Shown here: positions 8,580 to 16,100 of the stretch, one piece after another
How positions within the stretch are numbered: the stretch's first letter is position 1
How the letters are laid out: every line of letters begins with the position of its first letter
Source: a virus
DNA length: 24,159 nt
Virus record (IMG/VR): IMGVR_UViG_3300039106_000574
Span: 1-24,159 of that record
Reading direction: 5' to 3' (one strand)
Notes under the pieces: generated by a model
Told to the model about the DNA's origin: nothing
The model's database searches: none
The model's input: only the letters and a program-made list of their open reading frames with translations
Program-made: the position numbers and the translations under genes

Positions 8580-11245
8580 TTTGAGTTGGTGGGGTTAAAC
8601 TTTATATATACACTTACTGGAGCGGTAGTTAATTTTATGGAGGTTCCAATAGTAGCTGTACAAACCCATTTAGAATCAAAGGTTACTAATCCATTGTTTG
8701 ATGTTTCTGGTCTTTTTGCAACAAATCTAGATAATCTATTTGCACTAGCCGCAAAATTAATTGATCCATACGCAGAATTACTATTCTTGCTTAAAAACTT
8801 GTCCTTAATCGGAACTATCTCGTCTGATTCGGATTTATTCCAAAATTTTTCTTTTGGAACAACGATATAATCCGTATAAGTAGAATCTGTATTATATTTA
8901 TATTTATAATACAACGTTATGCCTTCAGAGCCTAAACCTTCTTGAAATCTTGCGTACAAACGATGATAGCCACTAGTTAAATTAAATTCTTGAGCTATAC
9001 CACCTAAAGATTCTATTGCTGAATTATTTGAAGGAAAAGCGAACCCATGACCTCCGAACGGATTCAATTCTGTTGGCGCTGTTCCATAGTTGCTGTGAGC
9101 CAAAGATCCATCAATATATACATCAGCAGAATCGTCGCAATCAATTTTAAAAGTATATTTAATAGTTGGCAAAGCTCTTCCAGTTCCATACGAAGTTGGC
9201 GTAGCAGAGTTTCTTGTGAATACGCTACCAATTTTAGCTACTCCAACTAAACCTAAAGCGTTCCAATCTGTAGTTCCAACTCTTGTTATTTCGTACGTCT
9301 TAGTTGCAACTGTACTGATTGCTGGGACTATTTTTTTAGAATCTATTGGAACATAAAAATAACCTAATAATTCCATTATATAGTTATCGTAATTATTGGA
9401 CTGTGTTCCTTTATTATTTATACTGCTATAACTTGTTGTTAATAGCGAACCACTATAAATATCTTGTTTGGCGTAAGATGGGAATAAATTAGTAACAGTA
9501 TCAAGCTCTCCTTGAGTTGTTGCCGCAACGATAGCTGACCAATCAGAAGACGAAGACATTAAATTTGGAATTACCGCAGAATTATTTCTTATCGCTTTGT
9601 ATAATTTTTGTTCAGCAGGAGCTGTAATTTCTGTCCAGAAAGTTGTATTTACCGATCCCGATACAATAGGCGGCTGAGTAGAATCTAAGCTAGGTGAGGC
9701 CAATCCTGTTCCATCGTAAGTTTCCGAGCCAAAGTCTTGATTTCTAACTTCAGCTATTGAATATCCTATTGGGAAAGTAAATGTGGTAGGATTTACAACT
9801 GTTATCTGTCTCTTTCCATTTGCCGAAATTCTACCTTTTAATCCGCTTATATCAATATACGCATTACTAACAAAACCATGAGCTTGAGTGGTAACTACTG
9901 TTACTACCGCAGTAAAAATAACCAAAGAAACTACAGTTCCAGCAGCTCTTGTAGCGCTAGCGATTGTTTTCTGAGACATCGAATTTGCAGCTGATTGAAA
10001 ATAACGATCCTTAGATCCATCATTATATTTCACTAATTCTTTTTGAACATATTTATACCCAGAGTCCCATTTAAAAAATGTTAATTCATTAAATTCAGCT
10101 GGTCCCCACTTCACAAGAGTACCTTCAGCATAAGAATTGAAAAAATTAATATCAGTATTTTTCTTAGTACTATCGGTCTTTAAAGTATATTTCGGCGCTT
10201 CATAATAACGGTAAACAAGACCTTCTTTAAATGAAATAGCGTCCTCTCTAGAAATAGATCCGTAAGCAGAAGAAGAAACTTCTTTCCAATCGTAACTAAT
10301 ATTTTCGTTAAAAGTATCAAGAAGCGGATTAGATATTACATTGCCATCTTTTTTAACTGTTACCTCTATTACGTCAGATAAGATTTTATTTGAACTCGTT
10401 GTAGTTACATTTACATAAGAATTCGATACGCTAATTGAAGCTGTGGTATCACTCTCGTCAGAATACGAAGATTGATTAGAAGAGAATCCGTCAAAATTAC
10501 TGCCCCAAGAAAGATTATCCCCTTCATCATATGATTTGACGGCAATATAGTCATCAATTTCATTTTCAGCTGGAACCATTAATGATTTAATATCGCTGTT
10601 CAATGGATAATGATTCGTTGTAGAACTTACTTGAGAAGCCCCAATCAACAATCTCCCATATCCAACAGGAATAGCTTGCCCTTGCGACACATTGCTTGGC
10701 TTACTGCCAAATAAATACGATTTTCCACCAGCAGCGACTTCTTGATTAAAATCTGGTTTGGGCTGAGGGAACAATAAAGACATAACGCCTTGTATCGCCA
10801 ACGAAACTCCAAGCCCCGTAACTACGCTTCCTAGTGTAGTTAATCCTGTTGCTGTAGTTAATGCCATACTGCCTCCTGTTCCAAATGCTGAAAGCATTGC
10901 TGGCAGTGCTCCCGCCGCAGCTCCAGCTGTCAAAGCGATCATTGCTACGCCAGCTGCTAGCATCAATATGCCTCCAGAATTACTACCAGCTCCCCATACA
11001 ACAGGAACAATGTGCATCTCCTTGGGCGCTTTTTGTATCCCTAATTCTTTAATATTTACAGTTACTTCGTCATCTACAATAATTCTATACAAAATACCTT
11101 TCATTCCGAGCTTCTTTACTGTTTCCGCAAAATTTCTACGGTTAGCATTGATAGCAGAAAACGCTTCTTTTGGTGAATTTATATTTAATTTTAAACAATC
11201 ACCAAACAAATTTCGCAATTCTCCATGCAAATATACGTTAGTCAT
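8576..11245 (-). CDS. I: Tail assembly protein gpI-like with long C-terminal extension (889 aa)
   Basis: The first ~215 residues follow lambda gpI closely: VYLHGELRNLFGDCLKLNI at the start, an ubiquitin-like region ending in KEMHIVPVVWGAGSNSGG, a Gly/Ala-rich hydrophobic stretch (about 91-162), then LFPQPKP, GGKSYLFGS and QGQAIPVGYGRLLIGASQVSS. Lambda gpI stops soon after this point; here ~670 residues are added. Within the extension I see a TQAHGF...NGKRQITVVN...TFTFPI unit (about 449-490), a Trp/Gly module (about 650-692), and a PA14-like domain (about 694-802) with CDDSADVYIDG and SGYHRLYARF. The stop overlaps the next gene by 4 bases and the start overlaps the gpK-like gene by 8. The fusion suggests that this protein is kept in the mature tail and displays sugar-binding modules, unlike an ordinary transient assembly factor. 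Confidence 0.85.
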   Translation of the reverse strand: MTNVYLHGELRNLFGDCLKLNINSPKEAFSAINANRRNFAETVKKLGMKGILYRIIVDDEVTVNIKELGIQKAPKEMHIVPVVWGAGSNSGGILMLAAGVAMIALTAGAAAGALPAMLSAFGTGGSMALTTATGLTTLGSVVTGLGVSLAIQGVMSLLFPQPKPDFNQEVAAGGKSYLFGSKPSNVSQGQAIPVGYGRLLIGASQVSSTTNHYPLNSDIKSLMVPAENEIDDYIAVKSYDEGDNLSWGSNFDGFSSNQSSYSDESDTTASISVSNSYVNVTTTSSNKILSDVIEVTVKKDGNVISNPLLDTFNENISYDWKEVSSSAYGSISREDAISFKEGLVYRYYEAPKYTLKTDSTKKNTDINFFNSYAEGTLVKWGPAEFNELTFFKWDSGYKYVQKELVKYNDGSKDRYFQSAANSMSQKTIASATRAAGTVVSLVIFTAVVTVVTTQAHGFVSNAYIDISGLKGRISANGKRQITVVNPTTFTFPIGYSIAEVRNQDFGSETYDGTGLASPSLDSTQPPIVSGSVNTTFWTEITAPAEQKLYKAIRNNSAVIPNLMSSSSDWSAIVAATTQGELDTVTNLFPSYAKQDIYSGSLLTTSYSSINNKGTQSNNYDNYIMELLGYFYVPIDSKKIVPAISTVATKTYEITRVGTTDWNALGLVGVAKIGSVFTRNSATPTSYGTGRALPTIKYTFKIDCDDSADVYIDGSLAHSNYGTAPTELNPFGGHGFAFPSNNSAIESLGGIAQEFNLTSGYHRLYARFQEGLGSEGITLYYKYKYNTDSTYTDYIVVPKEKFWNKSESDEIVPIKDKFLSKNSNSAYGSINFAASANRLSRFVAKRPETSNNGLVTFDSKWVCTATIGTSIKLTTAPVSVYIKFNPTNSK

Positions 11246-11600
11246 AATATTTTTTGAGTAATTCTATATACTCTTTATTTACATGAGGAACTTGCGGAAC
11301 GATCAGATTAAATTTCTCTGTTTGTTTACTATAAATTAAGTAAGGAATACATGAGTTCTCGCAATTAAATCGGTCAAACTTCGATTCATCTTCTTCTGTC
11401 TTTGGGTGGGTATGATAAATAGCGGCAAGCTTTCCGCTTTTGATTTGTCTTATAACCTCTAAAGGATGAATTTCAAATACGTCATTTTCATAAACCGCAA
11501 TATTTTTTGCTGGCTCAGTTTTGATTTCGCCGTTTTCGACGTAAACGAAACCACAAACCTCAACATTTGACGTAGCTGCGTGATCAATGATAGATTTCAT
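11238..11600 (-). CDS. K: Tail assembly protein gpK-like, JAMM/MPN+ metalloprotease domain only
   Basis: This 120-aa protein is a JAB1/MPN+ (JAMM) zinc metallopeptidase. The signature is complete: E14 in EVCGF, then H63, H65, S73 and D76 in YHTHPKTEEDESKFD, matching E...HxHx7SxxD. Lambda gpK joins this domain to a C-terminal NlpC/P60 cysteine peptidase; the latter is absent here, and the protein stops about where the JAMM domain should end. The position between gpL and gpI is exactly that of gene K. The JAMM domain probably processes or tests a tail component (the ubiquitin-like part of gpI is an attractive partner), while peptidoglycan cleavage by NlpC/P60 must be supplied elsewhere or not needed. 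It starts 1 base after the gpL stop. The fold call is firm; the substrate is inference. Confidence 0.88.
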   Translation of the reverse strand: MKSIIDHAATSNVEVCGFVYVENGEIKTEPAKNIAVYENDVFEIHPLEVIRQIKSGKLAAIYHTHPKTEEDESKFDRFNCENSCIPYLIYSKQTEKFNLIVPQVPHVNKEYIELLKKYYD

Positions 11601-11601
11601 G

Positions 11602-13290
11602 TTATTGCGAATTTACCGCGTACTCCTCAGTACCGGGGAATCCACCGAAAGGTAGTCCATCCCTGTTTCCAAATCTAGCTTTGCAACCTGTTACAGTTTT
11701 TGAGCATTGATCTGCAATCCAGTACTGTTTATTAAAGAAAGGGTCTTTTGTTATCGAAGATACGTGCTCCTCAACACATAAAAACCATTTTTTTAATGGT
11801 TCATAATTTATCGGATCATTTACATCCGCAGTCATTACTTTTACGTTTTTGTTTTCTCTGTAAACATAGTCTCCCACAACGTATCTTGAGTTAAGCTCCC
11901 ACTTGTTTCTGTTGCTTCCAGTAGAACTAGAGCTATCTAACGTACTTTTGTTTAAAGCCACTGAGGTTTGACTTGCTCTCCAAAAACTTTTTATAATGCT
12001 TGGGTCTTTTAACGATGGCAATTCATAAGCGTCTGAATAAAATCTATTCTTTGGAGCTATTGCCCAAAGGCCAGTATCACTCGGATACTTGTAGTAGAAT
12101 CTTAATCTTCCATTGCCTGTTTTATTGTACCATCTAATTAAAACTTTATGATAACCGGGATCTAAATGTTTATAGGTAGATTCTAAAGGCTCATACAGAT
12201 AAGCTGTTCCTGTACCTGTTGCCGCCGTGTCGTTTTTTACAAAAATTGTACCAACAGTATTGCTAGATGCACCTATGCTTGTCCAGTTAACATCTCCAGT
12301 CGTTAATATAGCGTATTGCCGACCAGTTTCTAAATCAACTCTATTTTTAACAATATCCATTAACGCTGGCCCAGTATTATATCTTCCTGCCATTAATTCT
12401 CCATTGACGAAAAGCTCAAAAGAATCATCTCCATCGCAACCTAAAACATATCCTCCAGATTGTTCTTTTTCTACCTTAAAATACATTAAAAATTCACGAA
12501 ATTGGTATGTGGTGTCGCTTACCGATATTTCTTCATCTAATATATCTGAAAGAGGAAGAGAAAGCGTGGCTTGTTCAATTTTTTCTGAAAATTCTGTAGT
12601 ATTAGCTGGAGCTTCGGTTAATGAAGCTGCGCTATAAACTCTTTTTACCATTCCTAATTTTAAGCTCGTTGCCGTTGACATGACTCTATCCGAATCGTCT
12701 GACACTGGTGGGCCATCATATCTGCAACCATTGCCTCTGTAATGAAAAGAACAATAACGAGACATTACGATTCTTCTTGGAAAGTTTACGTTTTCCAACT
12801 CAAGAGGAGAACTTAATTCAAACTCTACAATAGCTCTATTTTCACTAGAACGTCTTAAAATAAAAAATACTTGATCTTCTAATCCAGATTTAGGGTCAGC
12901 TGAACCATACGGGTTTTTTCCGTCAGAAAAATTTCTATTGTCTAAGAATTTTAAAAAAGTTCGTTTTCTTACGACTTTTGCCCCAACTAAATTATTATAT
13001 CTTCTGATTAAGTTAGATACGAAGAAATCTTGATTAGAAACCATTAATTTTGGTCTAGGTAATGTTCCGTCTCCTTTGCTCTCAAAACCGGAACTTTGAA
13101 TAGGAAATGGCGCATACTCTTCATCTTGCCAATAAATAGACCCATCTATTCCATTAGTTCCGCCATGAATGTAAAGCTTCTCATCAGGATAATTGACGTA
13201 ATCATAATAAATCACGAAAAATTCCAACAACGCTGATGGTTCCAGCGAAAATAGCTCTGAATTGACTTTATGATTAGATTCCCTTGACAT
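11602..13290 (-). CDS. L: Minor tail protein gpL-like with inserted PA14-like and CBM-like modules (562 aa)
   Basis: This is the first gene of the tail-tip operon. The N-terminal ~205 residues match lambda gpL: LEPSALLEFFVI, DGSIYWQDEEYAPFPIQSSGFE, GTLPRPKLMVSNQDF, FLDNRNF, FELSSPLELENVNFPRR. Four cysteines sit where the gpL iron-sulfur site is expected: C180 and C189 (RYCSFHYRGNGC), C529 and C536 (QCSKTVTGC), the last followed by RFGNRDGLPFGGFPG. Between these halves ~330 extra residues are inserted: a PA14-like domain (about 264-417) that is itself interrupted by a Trp/Gly module (about 319-362), then a CBM5/12-like stretch (about 459-531; NSRYVVGDYVY, WFLCVEEH). Lambda gpL is only 232 aa. 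The ATG lies downstream of AAAGGGAAAAGGAA, a plausible ribosome-binding region. Confidence 0.9.
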   Translation of the reverse strand: MSRESNHKVNSELFSLEPSALLEFFVIYYDYVNYPDEKLYIHGGTNGIDGSIYWQDEEYAPFPIQSSGFESKGDGTLPRPKLMVSNQDFFVSNLIRRYNNLVGAKVVRKRTFLKFLDNRNFSDGKNPYGSADPKSGLEDQVFFILRRSSENRAIVEFELSSPLELENVNFPRRIVMSRYCSFHYRGNGCRYDGPPVSDDSDRVMSTATSLKLGMVKRVYSAASLTEAPANTTEFSEKIEQATLSLPLSDILDEEISVSDTTYQFREFLMYFKVEKEQSGGYVLGCDGDDSFELFVNGELMAGRYNTGPALMDIVKNRVDLETGRQYAILTTGDVNWTSIGASSNTVGTIFVKNDTAATGTGTAYLYEPLESTYKHLDPGYHKVLIRWYNKTGNGRLRFYYKYPSDTGLWAIAPKNRFYSDAYELPSLKDPSIIKSFWRASQTSVALNKSTLDSSSSTGSNRNKWELNSRYVVGDYVYRENKNVKVMTADVNDPINYEPLKKWFLCVEEHVSSITKDPFFNKQYWIADQCSKTVTGCKARFGNRDGLPFGGFPGTEEYAVNSQ

Positions 13291-13320
13291 TTCCTTTTCC
13301 CTTTAGATTATATTACACCC
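13284..13320. promoter_or_regulatory. Overlapping divergent promoters between the tail operon and the accessory operon
   Basis: Only 30 bases separate the divergent starts at 13290 and 13321. On the plus strand a perfect TTGACA (13284-13289, overlapping the gpL start codon) is followed after 18-19 bases by TTATAT or TATATT (13308-13314); the resulting mRNA would have almost no leader. On the minus strand a perfect TATAAT box reads at 13312-13307, with no convincing -35. The two -10 elements occupy the same bases, so the promoters should compete for polymerase. Box assignment is by eye. Confidence 0.5.
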
Positions 13321-13803
13321 ATGAGTCAAAAAAACCATATAAAAATAGACTCTTTTAAAATAGGAAGAATGTATCTGAATGATATTCCTGATGTTTTAAA
13401 ACTCGCAATATCATCACAATACAAATTTGGTTTTACCCCAACAGCATCACCGTCTTTGTTTTTTAAAGAAGTTGGTCTTGTTTTGCAGAAAAACGCAATG
13501 ACTTCGTTTGTTTTTAGACAGGAGAACAATAAAGTATTCGCGGCTTTCATAATTGCCCCCAAAACCTCAATTTCAGCCGAGATTGTTTACGTTTTTGTAA
13601 AAGACTCGGTAATCCAAACGAAAGAAATGCAAAATGCTTTTAAAGCCGAATTAGACAAGCTGAAATATAGAGAAATAGTAGTTAACATAATGAAAAAACG
13701 TAAACGGTTTGAATTGTTTGTTAAACTTTTAAATGGCTATGGTTTCAATGAAATACAGAATGAAAACGAGGCTGATTTAAAACTTATTTATAGAAAAAGT
13801 TAA
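13321..13803 (+). CDS. Hypothetical protein, possibly GNAT-like acetyltransferase fold (160 aa)
   Basis: This is the first gene of the long plus-strand operon. I do not recognise it with certainty. The alternation of an N-terminal helix (DIPDVLKLAISS), a beta meander (SFVFRQENNKVFAAFIIAP, AEIVYVFVKD), a helix (EMQNAFKAELDKL), a strand (REIVVNIM) and a final helix plus strand (ELFVKLLNGYGFNEIQ) resembles the order of elements in GNAT N-acetyltransferases, including the closing LNGYGF element. The glycine-rich acetyl-CoA loop (Q/RxxGxG/A) is not evident, so catalytic activity is doubtful. Similar small GNAT-like proteins occur next to phage structural genes. No Shine-Dalgarno is visible; the putative promoter would give a nearly leaderless transcript. 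Confidence 0.6.
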   Translation: MSQKNHIKIDSFKIGRMYLNDIPDVLKLAISSQYKFGFTPTASPSLFFKEVGLVLQKNAMTSFVFRQENNKVFAAFIIAPKTSISAEIVYVFVKDSVIQTKEMQNAFKAELDKLKYREIVVNIMKKRKRFELFVKLLNGYGFNEIQNENEADLKLIYRKS

Positions 13804-13822
13804 AGTTAATGTAATAATTATA

Positions 13823-14209
13823 ATGATTATGAACAAAATTAAATTATTCATCGTTTCGTTAACTCTAGCTCTTTTGGCTACCAATGCTCAGGCTGGTATC
13901 CCATTTTATCTTGAGTCCAAGAATAACACTTCCGCGACCAACTGGAATACCCAAACATATTCCCATGAAGCTCGCGTTGGCGTAGCTTATCCTTGGGTTT
14001 ATGCCGAAGTTGGCAAAGGTCGCCAATACGTCAACTCCTTTAACAAGGGCGAAAACATGGACACCTTTGAAGTTGGTACGAAGATCACCGTCAAAAAGGT
14101 TGATGTTAAGCTCAAGTTTGAAGGAAGCAACGGCAAGCGTTTAAATTCTAAATTGCCGTCAAAATTCCTTGACACAGGCGGCGAAGTCCGCATTAGATAT
14201 AACTTCTAA
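13823..14209 (+). CDS. Small secreted protein, candidate outer-membrane beta-barrel (128 aa)
   Basis: The protein opens with a clear signal peptide: MNKIK, a hydrophobic core IVSLTLALLATN, and AQAG with likely cleavage after AQA. The ~103-residue mature part has amphipathic alternating strands (HEARVGVAYPWVYAEVG, DTFEVGTKITV, KVDVKLKFEG, GEVRIRYNF). It ends in phenylalanine after alternating hydrophobic residues, the typical C-terminal beta-signal read by the BAM complex in outer-membrane proteins. This makes a small beta-barrel likely, though the precise family is unknown to me. Two in-frame ATGs (13823 and 13829) are possible; the second gives the cleaner signal peptide. Its stop overlaps the next ATG by one base. 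A phage protein placed in the host outer membrane could block receptors against competing phages, or alter permeability; this is inference. Confidence 0.75.
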   Translation: MIMNKIKLFIVSLTLALLATNAQAGIPFYLESKNNTSATNWNTQTYSHEARVGVAYPWVYAEVGKGRQYVNSFNKGENMDTFEVGTKITVKKVDVKLKFEGSNGKRLNSKLPSKFLDTGGEVRIRYNF

Positions 14210-14634
14210 TGAAGTTTGATCGTCTCGTAAACCTAGCAAAAAACCTAATTATCTATGACGACACTGGAATCCGGTGTCGTCATTTTGCTTTTATACTGCA
14301 CAAGAATCGTGTCGTTTCCATCGGAAGAAACTCAAATAAGTCTCACCCGATAAACAGAAAGTACGGTTACTTTGAAGGAAGCGGCATCCATGCCGAAGCG
14401 TGCGCCGTCATTAAATCTGGCAAGGTTGATCACTCAAAAAATACTTTAGTTACATTTCGTATTGACAGAAACGAAAAAATAGCTATGGGTAAACCTTGCA
14501 AACACTGCCAAAAGCTTTTGGGCGATGTAATTTTCAAAGAAATTTACTACTCAAATGAACAAGGCGAATTCACAAAATTTAATGAAAATCTTAATCATCG
14601 AAAGCACAAGCAAGAGAAAGCCGCTGTCAAATGA
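14209..14634 (+). CDS. Zinc-dependent cytidine/deoxycytidylate deaminase-like protein (141 aa)
   Basis: The CDA-superfamily zinc site is complete: H61-A-E63 (HAEACAV) and P96-C97-K-H-C100 (PCKHC). His and the two Cys bind zinc, and E63 is the proton shuttle. The N-terminal part (RHFAFILHKNRVVSIGRNSNK) fits the first strands of the deaminase fold. Likely substrates are dCMP or a related cytosine nucleotide, which would feed dUMP into thymidylate synthesis alongside the phage ribonucleotide reductase; base editing of nucleic acid is an alternative that the sequence cannot exclude. The C-terminal tail (NHRKHKQEKAAVK) is basic. It starts on the stop codon of the preceding gene (TAATG), and its last 53 bases overlap the glycosyltransferase-like gene in another frame. 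Confidence 0.82.
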   Translation: MKFDRLVNLAKNLIIYDDTGIRCRHFAFILHKNRVVSIGRNSNKSHPINRKYGYFEGSGIHAEACAVIKSGKVDHSKNTLVTFRIDRNEKIAMGKPCKHCQKLLGDVIFKEIYYSNEQGEFTKFNENLNHRKHKQEKAAVK

Positions 14635-15571
14635 GTTTGACGATACATCAATCGTTCATTGCCGTAACAGCTTGATTCTGGCCGAGGCACTCGGCGCAGA
14701 CTTATTGGATGGCGAATACAAACTGCCACAAATCTTAGCCAACCAGTATGACGTAATCATTTGCGCGTATGCGTCGCCGTATATGCCTCATGTTCCTTAC
14801 CGCGAGATTCTAACAAAGAATCCAAACGCGAGGTATGTTTGGCTAGTTAACGACCATGACATTGAAGACAATCAGCTTCTTCGTTACGGCGTAATCAATC
14901 ATGGATTAAAGTATGACATGATCTGCAATAATCCTCGTAGCGGTTATCGCCACTGGATTCTCAACAAGAACATCGCGGGCAAAAAGCTGAATGACTTTAT
15001 CATTGAGTGGCTCACTGTCAATCTCAACTCCTTGATTATGGATACGCGCAATCCTACGAATCCTGCCGACAAGGACGGCATCATTTATTACGGCACTTAT
15101 CGCAAGCACCGCCAAGTTTCTTTCGAGAAGTTCTTAACAGAAGGCGTTTCTCTTTCTTGTTCGCCAAAGAACGTCAAGAAATTCCAAGCGATCAACTGCA
15201 ACTGTACTTACGTTGACAAATTATCTTGGAAGAAAAACGAAGAGGATTTACGCAAATATAAATACTCGATCTACATTGAAGATTTGCACACTCACTCAAA
15301 CTACGCTTTCTTGGCGAATCGTTTCTATGAGTCTTTAATGAATGATGTTGTTATGTTGTTCGACGCTGGATGCGAAAACACCATTAAGAACTGCGGCTAT
15401 AACTTATCTCCTAATATCATTATTGATGAAAAAAGATTATCAAAAGGCTTGACAAATTATGTTTCATCATTGAACTACGAGGAAGAACTTAAACATCAAC
15501 GGCAGTTTGTCCAACAAGCTTTCCTTGAAAAAACCACAGCCATTCAAAACATTAAAGATTTCTTAAAATGA
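14582..15571 (+). CDS. GT-B-like glycosyltransferase (329 aa)
   Basis: The N-terminus MKILIIES is a typical first beta strand of a Rossmann domain, followed by ANQYDVIICAYASPYMPHVPY and ARYVWLVNDHD, the usual pattern of the acceptor domain of a GT-B enzyme. The second half has GIIYYGTYRKHR, the start of the donor domain, and YSIYIEDLHTHSNYAFLANRFYESLMNDVVMLFD, where NRFYESL resembles the sugar-nucleotide binding E-x7-E-type loop of many GT-B enzymes. A modified-DNA glucosyltransferase or a surface-glycan enzyme is possible; I cannot choose. An in-frame ATG at 14555 would add nine polar residues; the ATG at 14582 gives the better N-terminus. The gene begins inside the deaminase gene and its TGA overlaps the next ATG (ATGA), so translation is coupled. 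Confidence 0.7.
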   Translation: MKILIIESTSKRKPLSNEFDDTSIVHCRNSLILAEALGADLLDGEYKLPQILANQYDVIICAYASPYMPHVPYREILTKNPNARYVWLVNDHDIEDNQLLRYGVINHGLKYDMICNNPRSGYRHWILNKNIAGKKLNDFIIEWLTVNLNSLIMDTRNPTNPADKDGIIYYGTYRKHRQVSFEKFLTEGVSLSCSPKNVKKFQAINCNCTYVDKLSWKKNEEDLRKYKYSIYIEDLHTHSNYAFLANRFYESLMNDVVMLFDAGCENTIKNCGYNLSPNIIIDEKRLSKGLTNYVSSLNYEEELKHQRQFVQQAFLEKTTAIQNIKDFLK

Positions 15572-15882
15572 AATACGAAGTTACATTCGCCCTCACAGAA
15601 AAGTCGCGCAAGCATCTTAACCTTCAAGAACTTACGCTTTATAAAGCCTCGATTATTTCCACAAATGATCTCGATGATACAAAACTAATGCTTCTTATCA
15701 CCTTGTCCGAAGAAGGTCTTCCAATCGAAACCCCAAGAAGATTTGAAATGGAAGTTAAGAATATTGGATTCGGCCTTGAGAAATTAAGAGTTCTTGGCTG
15801 GCTCGCAACAAGCGATTATATCTGCGACTGCATGATTACACTCCACTCTTTTCAGCAACCTGACTCTGGATGGAAAAGCTAA
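15568..15882 (+). CDS. Hypothetical protein (104 aa)
   Basis: I do not recognise this protein. It starts in the ATGA overlap with the glycosyltransferase-like gene and ends in a TAATG overlap with the next one. The sequence suggests a small alpha/beta protein: MKYEVTFALTE strand, KHLNLQELTLYKASII, KLMLLITLSEEG strand, RFEMEVKNIGFGLEKLRVLGW, and a C-terminal segment with two cysteines (YICDCMITLHSF). There is no signal peptide or membrane segment. The overlaps on both sides and consistent codon use support a real gene of the accessory operon. Confidence 0.72.
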   Translation: MKYEVTFALTEKSRKHLNLQELTLYKASIISTNDLDDTKLMLLITLSEEGLPIETPRRFEMEVKNIGFGLEKLRVLGWLATSDYICDCMITLHSFQQPDSGWKS

Positions 15883-16100
15883 TGAGCAGATATCTTGTAA
15901 CGAAGACTTGTCCTCTTCTCTGTTTCAATTACAAAGAGAACTCTCAAACTGTTCTTCCTTTATTTTCAGGAGACATTCTTAATGTTTTCTCTAAGTCTAA
16001 AGACTTATTCGATCAAGGAGTAGAGTATTGGGACTTTACAAAAAATTGGAGCGCAAAGATTGACGCTGAAACATTATCTGCTTTGGAGGAAATACAATGA
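15882..16100 (+). CDS. Hypothetical protein (72 aa)
   Basis: This is a small protein of unknown function. I choose the ATG at 15882 (MSRYLVTKTCPLLCF), which overlaps the preceding stop as TAATG; an ATG at 15870 would add four residues. It is soluble by appearance, with two cysteines near the start and a repeated Asp/Trp-rich centre (VEYWDFTKNWSAKID). The overlap with the following gene is 4 bases. Its position inside a tightly packed operon is the main evidence that it is expressed. Confidence 0.65.
   Translation: MSRYLVTKTCPLLCFNYKENSQTVLPLFSGDILNVFSKSKDLFDQGVEYWDFTKNWSAKIDAETLSALEEIQ
16085..16089 (+). promoter_or_regulatory. Shine-Dalgarno site for the 217-aa protein
   Basis: GGAGG lies 7 bases before the ATG at 16097, inside the end of the preceding gene. 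It favours the first of two adjacent ATG codons. This is one of few strong sites in the operon. Confidence 0.7.

Noticed and set aside
10861-11261. Plus-strand frames opposite the gpI N-terminus
   Set aside because: They mirror the Gly/Ala-rich hydrophobic part of gpI; no start signal and no recognisable protein.
1260-13290. Diversity-generating retroelement acting on the tail-tip genes
   Set aside because: No reverse transcriptase or template/variable repeat pair was seen in the window.
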